Below, piece by piece: positions 34,978-45,189 of a stretch of DNA of 64,000 nt. Source of the DNA: Sycon ciliatum (Eukaryota > Porifera > Calcarea > Leucosolenida > Sycettidae); NCBI RefSeq assembly GCF_964019385.1, contig NC_088650.1:33541675-33605674 (forward strand), read 5' to 3'. Below the pieces are notes generated by a model. The model did no database searches, was not told where the DNA came from, and was given only the letters and a program-made list of their open reading frames with translations. The number at the start of each line of letters is the position of its first letter. The first letter of the stretch is position 1. A program made the translations under genes and the position numbers.

Positions 34978-35643
34978 GCTGCTGCTGTTGTTCTTGTTTC
35001 AAATCTTTATTCTCACGATACTACGGCCAGTTGTTGAATTATTCTCACGATGGCACCATCGCCAATAAGATCGTTGTTTGAATTCTTCATTCTCACGATG
35101 GCACCATCGCCAATAAGAGATAGATTTATGAGAAGGTGAGATTGTGGGTTAAACAGTTGGAAAGTGATTTACATCACTTTGAACTTTACAAGTATGGGAG
35201 AGGGTGAGCGCTGCAGGAGCAGATTGAGTTGATCAGCAGTGAGCAGATTTCTTATTTGAAAGCAGGTCGGGAGGAGACGTCACGAATGCTAGCAGGGAGG
35301 CATTGTAGCATTCTGGGAACTTGTACAGTGGGGAGTCTTTACAGCGATCGGTTCTGGAGGGTGGGAGGTGCCAAGGGCGTGCGTGTCGAAGGCTGTACTG
35401 GGCTCTAACTTGAGCGGGGGTGTTGAGCATGCGTATGTGTTGTGGGGCATATTGGTATTTTATGGAGTGAGCAAGAAGGGTGAGCTTCACTTTGCGGCGA
35501 GAGAACATTGTCGGCCATTTGAGCCGATGGAGCGGTGTTGAATGATTCAGAGGAGTGTAGAGGGGGAGACGGAGGCAGATTCTGGCCGCCTTGCGCTGGA
35601 TTCGCTCAAGATGGTCAAGGGCTGCGATTGAGAGCGGGGTGAC

Positions 35644-35646
<3 letters not shown>
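34978..35646 (-). mobile_element. LINE 3' fragment, copy A
   Basis: Minus-strand coding end of a non-LTR reverse transcriptase (LERIQRKAARICLRLPLY, then FSRRKVKLTLLAHSIKYQYA) down to a stop near 35233. A 3' UTR with short stem TGGC...GCCA and a degenerate (AAC)n tail follows at 34978-34996. 5'-truncated. Confidence 0.8.
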
Positions 35647-35647
<1 letters not shown>

Positions 35648-35701
<54 letters not shown>

Positions 35702-36180
35702 CAAATCTTTATTCTCACGATAGCCAGTGGCCAATAAGAGATAATAGTGTAAGAAAGGAGAAAGAGTGAGGAAGAATTGGGTGGGCAGGGCCTAGGGGTT
35801 AATGACTACTTAAGTGTACGGGCAGGGGTGGTCGCCACACGAGCATACAGAGTTGCGTACTTAACTGTACGGGCAGGGGTGGTCGCTACACGAGCATACA
35901 GAGTTGTGCAACAGCAGGGATATCTCGGATTTGAAGGGAGTACGAGAAGGGATTTCGCGAAGCTGGGTGGGCAGGCAATTAAAGTAATGAAGGGCCTTGT
36001 ACAGGGGAGAATGGAGACAGCGGTCAGTCCGCGGAGTTGGCAAGTGCCAAGTACGAGAGCGACGTAAATTATACGAAGGTTGCACGTTGCTAGCAGTATG
36101 CAGCGAGAGTATATGTGGTGGGGCATAATTGTGGCGCAGAGAATGCGCAAAGAGTATATGTTTAACTTTAAAGCGTGAAA
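35648..36180 (-). mobile_element. LINE 3' fragment, copy B, long (GTT)n
   Basis: Same family as copy A: FSRFKVKHILFAHSLRHNYA, RSRTWHLPTPRTDRC, 3' UTR with 'gagaataaagatttgaaac', and a (GTT)17-18 tract at 35648-35700, which is the (AAC)n tail of this minus-strand copy. Confidence 0.8.
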
Positions 36181-36197
36181 ATAATGTTGGCCATTTG

Positions 36198-36198
36198 A

Positions 36199-36232
<34 letters not shown>

Positions 36233-36860
36233 TTATTTTACATCGCATGGCAAACGGGCAGTTCTGCCTAATATTATGAAAGCGATGACAACCAGTAAGA
36301 AGAGTCAGAAATGAAGAGAAAAATAAATGAAAATAAAAATACGAAAATGGAAGTACAATGAGGGGAGGCAGGGTCAAGACGAGCAGAAAAATCGATCTCA
36401 AATTTACAAGTCGGGTCATCGTAGCATGATTCTATCGAGCCTCATCAGCAGGTTACGAAAACCATTACATTTAACCGAAGTAAAATACGCGTAGCATGCG
36501 TTTGAATTCACGGACAGATACTATGGACTTCATACAGCCGGGCAGGCCATTCCAATTTCGGCAGCTGGCTCGAAGCGGTCGGCATGCGCCAGAAGCACTG
36601 TGGGCCAGGGGGAGTGGAAGGTTGCGTCCCAACTGACCTCGAGTGGTCATGCCTGTCAGCGGGCCTTGCAATACAATTCGGGACGACAACAGCTCACTGA
36701 CGATTCCAGAACGGATTCTAAAATGTCAGGAGTTGGAGCTTGCATTCCCCTCGTTCCAGCACTGGGCAGACACCCAGCCAGGGTGTCTGCCCAGGGGAAG
36801 AGTGTGGGCCAATGGGTGCTCATCGGCCACGCAACGGATGCAACGTATATCCCGTTTGGC
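36198..36860 (-). mobile_element. LINE 3' fragment, copy C
   Basis: Coding end RNWNGLPGCMKSIVSVREFK to a stop at 36471, then 3' UTR with hairpin GGCAG-TT-CTGCC (36257-36268) and (GTT)n tail at 36198-36226. A different family from A and B, related to copy D. Confidence 0.8.
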
Positions 36861-36862
36861 TA

Positions 36863-37585
36863 CTGTGTTGTTGTTGTTAAAAATTTTATTTTGTATCGCA
36901 GACCAAACGGGCAATGGTGCCCAATATTATGATGGCGATAAAGTAACGGCCGAGAGCCAAGGATACAACAAGCAAGCCTCCACAAAAGAGAGAAAAACAC
37001 AGAAAACACAGACTGCAAATACTCAAAAAGAAAAAGAGAAAGGGAAAAAAGAAAAAAGAAGAAGAAGAAAGCACAGTTGAGTCACAGTTGAGTCACGACT
37101 CTAAGTCCAAGCCTAGATGCTGGCTAACCATAAAAATAAACCTTTAAAAGTCTCTTGAATGATCTATGGCAGGTGTTCCGCTGATCAGCGGACAGTGCTG
37201 GGAGAAACGCATTCGACGCATACAGAATGTCCGGTATGACAAGGGCAGAGTAATACAGCATCGCCTGCCGCACTGTTAGGCAGTACCGGATCTGGCGGAG
37301 GATCCGCAGCTTCATAGCCGTGCGTCGGACGATAGAGGTGACTTGCGGTGACCAGCGAAGATTTTCGTCCAGAGTGACTCCGAGGTAGCGAGCCGTACTG
37401 GTCTGGGCAAGAGGCGTGCCAGTGCAAGTAATGTGGAGGTCGAGGTGTGCCTGCCGTCCAGCTTTGATTGCAAGCACTTGCGTCTTTCCGGTGTTGAGGA
37501 TAAGCCCTTTGGCATCGAGTAGCCTGGCGCTGTGAATGACCGAGGGTTCTCGACGCCTGTTCTCACCGTCCAGGAGCGACACTGA
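36863..37585 (-). mobile_element. LINE 3' fragment, copy D
   Basis: Minus-strand frame 37582-37124 encodes the RT thumb region: LLDAKGLILNTGKTQVLAIK, STARYLGVTLDENLRWSPQV, then YSALVIPDILYASNAFLPAL, ending KVYFYG. The 3' UTR has hairpin GGGCA-ATGG-TGCCC (36909-36922) and a short (GTT)n tail (36865-36877). 5'-truncated. Confidence 0.85.
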
Positions 37586-37697
37586 CTCACGCTGCTATCT
37601 GGTGTTAACGAGGTGTTTGTCGCGCTGAAAACAGAGCGTCTCTGTAAGTTTGTTTGCCCTTGTTGCTCTGTACTACGCTCTACCTCGGTGGTGTTAA

Positions 37698-37891
37698 AGG
37701 GGAACTCCGGTCCAAAATCACCCCCATTTTTTATTGCGGAATTCATTAGAGTATGTCCTAAGTGGTAGAATGGCGAAAACCGGAAGCTTCTACGACAAGG
37801 ATAACATACCTAAATTACCAATTGCAATTTTCCATATTTGGCACGAGTGGGCCCCCGCCCACCCTGTGACGTAAAACGTTCTCAGTCTGGT
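37698..37891 (+). repeat. Kolobok left TIR
   Basis: 194-bp inverted repeat of 43106-43299, with substitutions such as GGAATTC/GGAATCC and GGTAG/GGAAG. Confidence 0.93.
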
Positions 37892-38000
37892 GAGCTGCAT
37901 GAACATTTTCAAATGTGAAACAAAAATGAAAAGTCCTTGGCCATTACATTTTTTGATTATTGAAGTGCTTGTTGTTCTGTGCCATGTCCGATTTATTGTC

Positions 38001-38390
38001 ATGACTCGCTGCTGCGTCCCTGGGTGTGACAGTGACACCAAGAAAGAGGCCTGTGCCAGCCTGTCGTGGCATGGCTTTCCACTGCCTGACAAGAAGCTGA
38101 CGACAGCTTGGCTGTCCAGAATACGCAGGAAGGATTTTTCTCCAACGAAGTGCAATCGTGTCTGCTCCGAGCATTTCCCTGAGACGTGCTACGAGAGAGA
38201 TCTCCAGCAAGAATTTGTTGGAAACATTGGTGGGTACAAGCAAAAGCGGCAGCGACGCCTGAAGCCAGGGTCTCTGCCATCCCTGAAACTTGGCGGTACA
38301 TGTAGTACCAGTAGTAGTAGCTCCTCTACCTCTGCTGCCAGCAAAAGCAGACCACCTTCGACTTACTTCCAGAAACGTGAGCACGATGAG
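38001..38390 (+). CDS. Kolobok transposase exon 1: THAP domain
   Basis: ATG at 38001 opens MTRCCVPGCDSDTKKEA. THAP ligands are C-x4-C near the start and C-x2-H in NRVCSEHFPETCYERD, with W (TTAWLSRIRRKDF) between, all as in the family. The N-terminal THAP binds the element's own ends. A basic stretch (KQKRQRRLKPG) and a serine-rich linker follow. The exon ends at GATGAG before GTAAGT, phase 0. An in-frame ATG at 37890 exists, but the THAP domain starts at 38001. Confidence 0.9.
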
Positions 38391-38727
38391 GTAAGTGAAA
38401 GGCAGGTTTTTGTGACGGCCAGAATTTAGCTCTAAATGACTACAGACCTACTCATAGTCCTTTACTCAAAATCCTAGTCAGTGAAGTCGAGAATTGATGT
38501 AATGTACATGGAAAGTTATCATGTGTATTATTTCGGTTCTCTTTATCTGTAAGTTTCCATCGCGTTGCTTTCCGGTTGCAGCTACATTGCCACAAATACA
38601 AGGTATAGTGATTTGCATCATTTACCATTCCTTGGCCTTGTAGTATTTTAAGATATGTATGGTATTTTCTCGGCTAACTTTGAAGCCAGACGGCGTGTAT
38701 TTGTTGTGTCTTTGTGCCACACTTCAG

Positions 38728-39724
38728 TTTATCCAGGGGGCTTTGCTTGCCACACAGACCCGGAAAGATATGGTCGCACCTCTTGCACCTGTCCCGGAGG
38801 TTGAGCACGTATGCCTCCACTGTCCACTGCATTGCCATGTCGCTCGATTGGCGCCTACCTCTGCTGATGAACTGTGTACTTCCACGATTAGTATTGCAGC
38901 GTCTACGTCAACCATTCCGGCATCTTCTCCCGCAGTTGCAGCACCGCCTCCTTCTCAGTCTGTTGCAGTGTCAGGATCCACCGTCCCCCCAGCTGTTCCC
39001 ACTGTTGCAGCATCTATTTCCTCCGGCGCAGTGCCTGTTCCCCTTATCGCAACGTCCGTCATTGCATCACCAGCAGAGAGCTGTTCCCCAGACACAGGGC
39101 CCAACCTACACATGTTGGATGATATGCTACTGCATTCGGCTTTTGATGAGCCCGAGACTCCTCTACTCAGCCAGGAGGATGACGATTTATATCAGCCAAG
39201 TCAGAGCAATTCCGAAGATGATGAAATATGCTATACAAGTACTCCTCTGGTTGCAGGAGATGAAGTTATGTCTCGCAAGTATATTGTCTGGGGAGACAAG
39301 CTTGATGAACTGTTTACCTCATGCCGGCAATGCCATGCTCCGATTGTGAGCAGGGAGCGTGCAGAGCGTGGATCACTCCTGACCATCACTACTTGCTGCA
39401 CGAATGGACATCGGCTCCAGTGGCATTCACAGCCATCCTATGGGCGGGGGAATTCCCGTACCGGTGCTGGAACCTGGCTGCTTTCTTCTGCTGTACTTCT
39501 CTCGGGCGGGCTGTTCTCCACCTTCCAGCTATTCTTTCATATCCTCAACATGTGCTTCATGTCCAGCTCCACATTCTTTCATATGCAGAAGAAGGTGATT
39601 TGCCCAGTGGTCAACAAAGCTTGGCAGGACCATGTGCAGGGTCTGCATGTCATTTTGAGAGGGAGCTCAGTTGACATATCAGGAGACGGACGGTGCGATA
39701 GTCCAGGCTATTGTGCCAAATACG
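38728..39724 (+). CDS. Kolobok transposase exon 2: linker, zinc motif, first catalytic motif
   Basis: After TGCCACACTTCAG, phase 0, in frame with exon 1. Encodes a Pro/Ser/Ala-rich linker, an acidic stretch, a probable zinc motif (SCRQCHAP...TTCCTNGH) and finally ISGDGRCDSPGYCAKY. That motif is strongly conserved in this transposase group and contains the first catalytic Asp by analogy. The last codon is split (TAC-G before GTACGT). Confidence 0.88.
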
Positions 39725-39807
39725 GTACGTATCTCTCATTCATTAATATTTTATCTGGCATGCCATGGTTGCTGTTATGTAGGGGAATTCTATTACAACA
39801 CTGCAAT

Positions 39808-40161
39808 AGGCCTTATGCACATTGTACAGATGCACGAAATCCCGTATAATCTTGTAGAATCCCGTAGACCCGGTTGGGTGTTGAATGTGCAGGACCCTAT
39901 TGTGTTTACTGCTATTTCCACTATGAAATGGGCCATGAAGGCATTTCATACGAAATCTTTTTCCGGCAGAGATCTAGCTAGTCGTTAGTTCAATCCCAAA
40001 GTGAAGAAGGCTTGAAAAGTGATCGTTTGCCATGAATTGTGAGGCTAAATGGGTCAAACGCGCATGTATAGCACACAACTTGATGAACACCCAACCGGGT
40101 ATGTACACACCAACGGCCATAGTACAGAACTTCGTACATCTGTACAATGTGCATAAGGACT
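39808..40161. mobile_element. MITE in transposase intron
   Basis: CCTTATGCACATTGTACAGATG (39811-39832) and its inverse ending at 40158 pair over 30 bp with about three mismatches. A second, inner pair GGTTGGGTGTT/AACACCCAACC also exists. The element lies wholly within intron 2 of the transposase. Confidence 0.7.
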
Positions 40162-40267
40162 ATTCGGCGGATGTTTGCTTTCTTCTTCAAGGACTCTGTA
40201 TACATGAGTTTCTTACTCCATTTGATGATAGGTCATTTGCTTTTGCTGTGTGTGCATCTATCTGAAG

Positions 40268-40396
40268 GTTTATACACTGTTATTGATCACGTGACTGGCA
40301 TGATCATTGACACAGAACTCACCCATGTAAAACAAGCTCGCAACAGTGCAGATATGGAAAGACGTGGCCTCGAAATGATCCTGAAACGCCTTGGCG
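40268..40396 (+). CDS. Kolobok transposase exon 3
   Basis: Acceptor ATCTGAAG. The first two bases complete the Gly codon, giving KYG-LYTVIDHVTGMIID, the usual continuation of GDGRCDSPG. Ends ILKRLGG before GTGAGT, phase 1. Confidence 0.88.
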
Positions 40397-40616
40397 GTGA
40401 GTGCCTATGGATTTAATATAATATTTTGCTATCGCCAAGCATGGCCTCGTTTATGCCACAGCTGTTCCAATACTACGGTTGTTACAGCTGTTCCAATACT
40501 ACGGTTGTTTCATTTTGGTGACATACTTGTTTTATACCCTGCATACTCCTCTGGAAATTCTCAATCTCTAGACAATTGATGAAATTGCTGTTTACAAAAT
40601 TTCTGTGATTTCTCAG

Positions 40617-40916
40617 ACCGAGGAGTCCAAGTTGGAGTCCTGGCCACAGACCGCAGTGCTTCAATCCGAACATTCCTGAAAATCAACTTTCCAGAGATCG
40701 AGCATCAGTTTGACGTGTGGCATTTCGTTAAGTCTGTCGGCAAAAGACTGGCCAAGAGGACCACGCGTGTGGGGATGAGTGATTTGAGGTCATGGATTGC
40801 GTCGTTCAACAATCATCTGTGGTGGTGTGCTGGTACTTGTGACGGTGACGAGTGCCTCCTGCTTGAGAAGTGGCAGTCTCTGCTCAAACACATTGTGAAT
40901 GAGCATTCATGGGTCG
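40617..40916 (+). CDS. Kolobok transposase exon 4: second catalytic motif
   Basis: Acceptor GATTTCTCAG, phase matches exon 3. Encodes VGVLATDRSASIRTFLK with TDR as the likely second catalytic Asp, then HQFDVWHFVKSVGKRL, typical for the family, and SFNNHLWWCAG. Ends before GTATGT. Confidence 0.88.
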
Positions 40917-41152
40917 GTATGTAACATTATCCTATTGATTGTGCAGATCTGCTCAAAAAATCATTGAGCCGTTTAGATCTACTCAAGATGTGATAAATAA
41001 GTGTCCGCAATATTTGTACATGTAGGTGCACTGATACAGTCAGATAACAAGGCAAATGTACAGGTAAATAACAAAACAGCACTCAGATGACAATTTCTAA
41101 GTTATTGCATGCACCCTTCCTCTGTTTCTATTGGTGTGCATGTGCTACCAAG

Positions 41153-41710
41153 TATCTGGAGTGTGCCCATCCAGCTCTGAAAGATGACGAGGAGAGAGCA
41201 TGGCTGACACGTGGCTCTGAGCAGCATAAAGTGCTGGAGAGCATCGTCCTCGACAAGACGGTGCTCAACGACATGAGGCAACTCACCAAGTTCTGCCATA
41301 CGGGCAGTCTGGAGAATTTCCATTCCGTTATGCTGAAGTGGGCATAGAAACGTGTCCATTTTTCGTATGATGGCATGAGGGCACGGGTGCAGTTGGCATG
41401 CCTGTCCCACAATGCCAACATAGGGAGAGCGCATGCCAAGACGAAGGAGGGCGTACTCAGGTACAGGCTGGAGTACACCAAGAGCACAAAACACTGGGTG
41501 GCCAAGAAGCTGCACGACCCCACATCCTACGACTTCCTGAAGGACCTATTGAAGGATGTGCATACAGCCAATCTTGACATTCGCAACGGCACAACCCCAC
41601 CTGCTCTAGCTGAGTACGAGCAACCTGATTTGCCACGGAACATCGCACCGGTTGACATCCCTGACAAGGAAGAACTGGTGTCGCAGCACATGTCTAGGAT
41701 GGCTCATTGA
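41153..41710 (+). pseudogene. Kolobok transposase last exon, one premature TAG
   Basis: Encodes YLECAHPALKDDEERAWLTR, then GSLENFHSVMLKWA with the likely catalytic Glu. After that comes TAG (41345-41347), where relatives continue with a Pro-Lys-Arg-like segment. The frame goes on unchanged as KRVHFSYDGMRARVQLACLS to TGA at 41710. This single stop is the only evident lesion of the gene. The exact start of the exon is unsure: the best AG (41151-41152) gives a phase that does not fit exon 4. Confidence 0.75.
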
Positions 41711-41986
41711 AGCAAAGGTGAGCACAACATACATACCCACATGCCTGCCCCCCCCCCCCCCCCGAGGGTTCTGATAGTTGACACGGTACCTGCACAATAC
41801 CATGCTCCCGAAAACAATCCTTGTGCCGTTGTATCTGTCAACTATACCAGATTGTTCATGCAGTTGCATCAGTGCGAAGCATGCGACCACCCGCCAACAC
41901 AAATAATGCCTGAGTCAAGAATAATATTATTATTGTGTCTGTCAACTGTTTTCTACATTCTGCATGCAGATGTACCAATATGAAAG

Positions 41987-42173
41987 TCAACCAGGCCAAG
42001 AAGCGTCATGTCCATCTGCTTCCTCAAAGCCTCGGTACGCATCCGCATCGGCTTCTGGGTACAGCTGCCTTATCCTCGATACCACACAAGATGGTATCAC
42101 ACGCCGCTGCTTGCGTCCGAGGTACCCATGGGTAAACCATGTGTATTGTCTATACGCCACAAGTCTCCAACTC
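41987..42173 (-). CDS. P2X7-C-terminal ('ballast')-like protein, exon 2
   Basis: Acceptor TTTTTTTTACAG. The phase fits exon 1 and the joined frame is 609 nt. Encodes RLVAYRQYTWFTHGYLG, RRVIPSCVVSRIRQLYP and AYRGFEEAD, then TGA at 41989-41987. The IPSC...IR..YP......Y.GF signature equals the end of the human P2X7 domain (LPSC...IR.EFP......YSGF), so the domain is complete. Role in the transposon unknown. Confidence 0.88.
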
Positions 42174-42573
42174 CTGTAAAAAAAACAGTTGGAGAGATGT
42201 ATATACACATACCACGAGTGTCTTCATGATTGTATAGATGTAAATAGTATCAGTGTAAATAGTTTCGAATTTGAATTATTATTTCTACTGGCTACTAACA
42301 AAATTTTAGCCTTCTCAAATTTACATCATTTCTAAACACAGTTGAAACACTTAGAGTGCTATTATAAATGGAAGACATCGCTGTACATAATTATAATTAT
42401 ATTGGCACGTGTGCAATACTGCCAATAGAGCTTCATGATTGTGTGATGGAAGTAAGTTGGTGAATTTGAATACTGTACACAAAATCATTGCAAAACACTT
42501 CCCATCTACTTTGTACCGGTACATGAAACATGGAAAGAAAGGAAATAATGAAACCGATTCAGTGAATCCTCAC

Positions 42574-42995
42574 CTGTTTGACCACGGTCCACACCTTGCC
42601 CGAAATTCTTCGAAGGAAAGCAATGCCACCTCGAGCACTGATTTCCGCAGGCAAACAACAGCAAACTCGGTGTGCTGCGTGACGCACTGCAGCCCTTCCT
42701 GCTCGCCGCGTTTGCTGAACGCTGCAGGGACCTCCCAGCAGCAAACCGACTCGACCTCGCTCCGCATCGGGCTGCATTGTCCGCAGCGGCACCAAGCAAT
42801 GCTTCCCACACGAGCACATGCATCCAAAGCTCTCTCCTCACTCTCCTCACGATCACGTTCATCTGTCGTCTCAGAAATGTTATTACTTGGTCTCGCAGAC
42901 GGCTCGAACCTAAAAGGCATCAGAGAACCCGAAGTGGCGCAGTCAGGGATGGCGTCCACCTCCACACCTCCCGTGATCTCCTCTTCCTCCAACAT
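42574..42995 (-). CDS. P2X7-C-terminal ('ballast')-like protein, exon 1
   Basis: Minus-strand gene of 202 aa in two exons, convergent with the transposase. Exon 1 starts at ATG 42995 (MLEEEEITGG) and has LMPFRFEPSA, an acidic linker, then the cysteine-rich core WCRCGQCSPM, ESVCCWEV, LQCVTQHTEF and AVVCLRKSVLEVAL. This order (CxCxxC, CC, C-I/V-T-x-H, VCL...VL) is that of the zinc-binding P2RX7 C-terminal domain. That domain is joined to the ion channel in vertebrate P2X7 and occurs alone in many invertebrate proteins. Ends at CAG before GTGAGG. No stop or frameshift. Confidence 0.88.
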
Positions 42996-43105
42996 GATGG
43001 TCGAATGAATACTAGACTACAGCTACATTCATGACAATTTGATTTGAAGAAGAAAAAAACAGTGAACACCTTTTCCAAAATTTAGGTACCATTTGAATTT
43101 ATTTG

Positions 43106-43299
43106 ACCAGACTGAGAACGTTTTACGTCACAGGGTGGGCGGGGGCCCACTCGTGCCAAATATGGAAAATTGCAATTGGTAATTTAGGTATGTTATCCTT
43201 GTCGTAGAAGCTTCCGGTTTTCGCCATTCTTCCACTTAGGACATACTCTAATGGATTCCGCAATAAAAAATGGGGGTGATTTTGGACCGGAGTTCCCCT
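43106..43299 (-). repeat. Kolobok right TIR
   Basis: Inverse of the left TIR, followed by TTAA. Confidence 0.93.
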
Positions 43300-43303
43300 T
43301 TAA

Positions 43304-43511
43304 GCACATGTCAGCACACTGGGTGCATACTCCCCTAGTTAGTGGGTGTGTGTGTTTTAAAGTAGTTTTTTTCTCATTAGGATCTGTGTTGAGACGATGA
43401 GTGCACAAAGTACCAAACATTTCAGTGAGTCTGTAATTGTATGCAAAGTGTCCAGAGCAACACATCTTAGAAGTTTTTTTTACTTTTCTCGCTGTACTCA
43501 CTCTTGATATT
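43304..43511. other. No gene seen
   Basis: Flank of the Kolobok insertion. Sequence 'gggtgcatactcccctagttagtgggtg' and AT-rich DNA. Confidence 0.5.
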
Positions 43512-43608
43512 GGTGGTAAATACACACCTGGCAATGTGGCGGTAAATACACACCTGGCAATGTGGCGGTAAACACGCACCTGGCAATGTGGCGGTAAATA
43601 CACGCCGG
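43512..43608. repeat. 26-bp minisatellite, ~4 units
   Basis: Unit GGTAAATACACACCTGGCAATGTGGC, with variants CACGCACC and CACGCC. Confidence 0.93.
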
Positions 43609-43712
43609 ATAGTAAAAGAGTCATAAGAAGAAGAAGAAAACCGTGCAAGCAAACAGGTTTGCAGCTTATTGCTTATTTCCGAAATTGGGTTGTCTTTTTG
43701 CTTTGACTCTTC

Positions 43713-44200
43713 CTTCATGGTGTCGTGAAAGGGGAGTCGGAGTCGTAAAATACCGGTATATTATGACTTCATGGTGTTGTGAAAAGGGAGTCGGAGTCGT
43801 AAAATACCGGTATATTACGACTTCATGGTGTTGTGAAAAGGGAGTCGGAGTCGTAAAATACCGGTATATTACGACTTCATGGTGTTTGTTTGTTTGTTTG
43901 TTTCTTTTATTTGAATTCGTTTAGAGCACAGGCAATTCTGCCTTCTCACCAGAGGAAAAACCTCCGGTTTCTGCTAAGAACGAATATAATATTATGAGAG
44001 AAGGAAATATTAAAAAGAATCATAACATGATAATTCCAAAGCACAAAGTTTTTATATAATTCAAATGGGTGTGTGTATGTGTAAGCATGCAGTGAAGAAA
44101 ACACCGAGAAAACATGCAGTAATGTGTAGGGATGCCGTGTTGTGAAAAGGGAGTCGGATTTGTAAAATACCGGTATATTATGACTTCATAGTGTTGTGAA
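43713..44200. repeat. 54-bp tandem array split by a LINE tail
   Basis: Three 54-bp units start at CTTCATGGTGT (43713, 43767, 43821). A fourth begins at 43875 and resumes at about 44137-44200 with the same AAAATACCGGTATATTA core. The intervening 250 bp is a separate insertion. Confidence 0.9.
43886..44136 (-). mobile_element. LINE 3' UTR fragment inserted in the 54-bp array
   Basis: Minus-strand 3' terminus: hairpin AGGCA-ATTC-TGCCT (43930-43943) followed by an AAATAAAAG stretch and an (AAAC)n tail (43886-43902). No coding part left. Confidence 0.7.
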
Positions 44201-44940
44201 TAAAACCGTTCTCAAGCAAACAGGATAGACTAAGCAACTGGGAAGAAAGTTATAGCGGCGGTTGACACTCAGCTGACACCCAGCAGCAGCCAACGAGGCT
44301 GAGGACGCTGCAGCATCGCTAAACTGGCTGTTAGGCTGACGGTGGCCGCGCACTGCGCGCAGGCTTGCAACGGCGGACCTGACCAAGCTGAATGCAAACA
44401 CTGATCTGACATAAGCCATTACAACGCTGTAGGGCTCATTTCTTTTTCTCAGGCAAAGTTGCAGACCAGCCGCTTCAGGAAGGTGAAGGCAGCCTTTCCG
44501 GTGTCACCTGTGGCGCTGAAAACCAGACGCACAAATGATGCTCTCTTGACTTCTCAGACGCGTTCTTCATAACAGCGACGCTTCTCGCCTTCATGTTGCG
44601 CGTATGTGGAGGGCAAGGACTGAGCCGAGTTTGAGGCAACATGGGGATTGAAAACCCGTAAATCGAAAAAGGTGCGCGTAAACTGGCTGCCCCACACTCC
44701 ACTGGCAGTAACGTAAAGCCGTGCGCCATCGTCGCGGATGGCTGTGCGGTGGCGAAGCTGTTCGCCGGTTAGGGGTTGCAGCCCTGGCTCCACGGCCACA
44801 TCCTTCGCGACTGTGCGCAGAAACGAGGCAGTGGGGTTGCGCAGCTCGTTTTGCCGCATGGCTGGTATCCTCTCGTAGTGCAGCTCAGGGCATGCCATAC
44901 CGTCCATATGTCCAATCTCTTGCAGCTCAGGGCATGTCAT
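44186..44940 (-). pseudogene. Restriction-like endonuclease domain of the non-LTR element
   Basis: Reads DDGARLYVTASGVWGSQFTR, TFFDLRVFNPHVASN, CYEERV-stop-EVKRASFVRL. Relatives have ARLD where this copy has ARLY, so a likely metal-binding Asp is lost. The Arg after EERV has become TGA. More stops follow near 44455 and below. Confidence 0.75.
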
Positions 44941-45189
44941 ACGTCCAATGTCCTATCAGGGCGCACTGAGCCACCTGCCTCTGCCTTGAACGACCCGCAA
45001 ATTGCGTGAGCTAAGGAGTGTTCAAACCGTGAGCGCAAGAAGCTGGCAGAGAGAGTTGAAGCTGCCCGCAGAGGAAGCCACTAGTGCAATGAAGGTAATT
45101 ACGGTTAATACTTACTGCACTTGCTCTTAATCCCCATGCTGATCCCATTTTCCTAGTAATGATAGATCATCAGAACACAATTTCTTTAG

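Larger units (their letters stand above)
37698..43299. mobile_element. Complete Kolobok-type transposon, 5,602 bp
   Basis: TTAA target duplications at 37694-37697 and 43300-43303. The 194-bp inverted terminal repeats (37698-37891 and 43106-43299) begin AGGGGAACTCCGGTCC and differ at only a few positions. Inside: a spliced plus-strand THAP + DDE transposase and a convergent minus-strand gene for a P2X7-C-terminal-like protein. TTAA duplications, AGGGG ends and THAP fusion are the Kolobok signature. The near-identical TIRs mean recent transposition. Confidence 0.93.

Noticed and set aside
39671..39988. 105-codon plus frame after the GDGRCDSPG motif
   Set aside because: It reads through the intron donor (GTACGT) into an intronic MITE. 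The true continuation is at 40268.
42439..43034. Plus frames of 120-189 codons in the right part of the Kolobok element
   Set aside because: Antisense to the P2X7-like exon, which has the conserved cysteines and correct splice sites.
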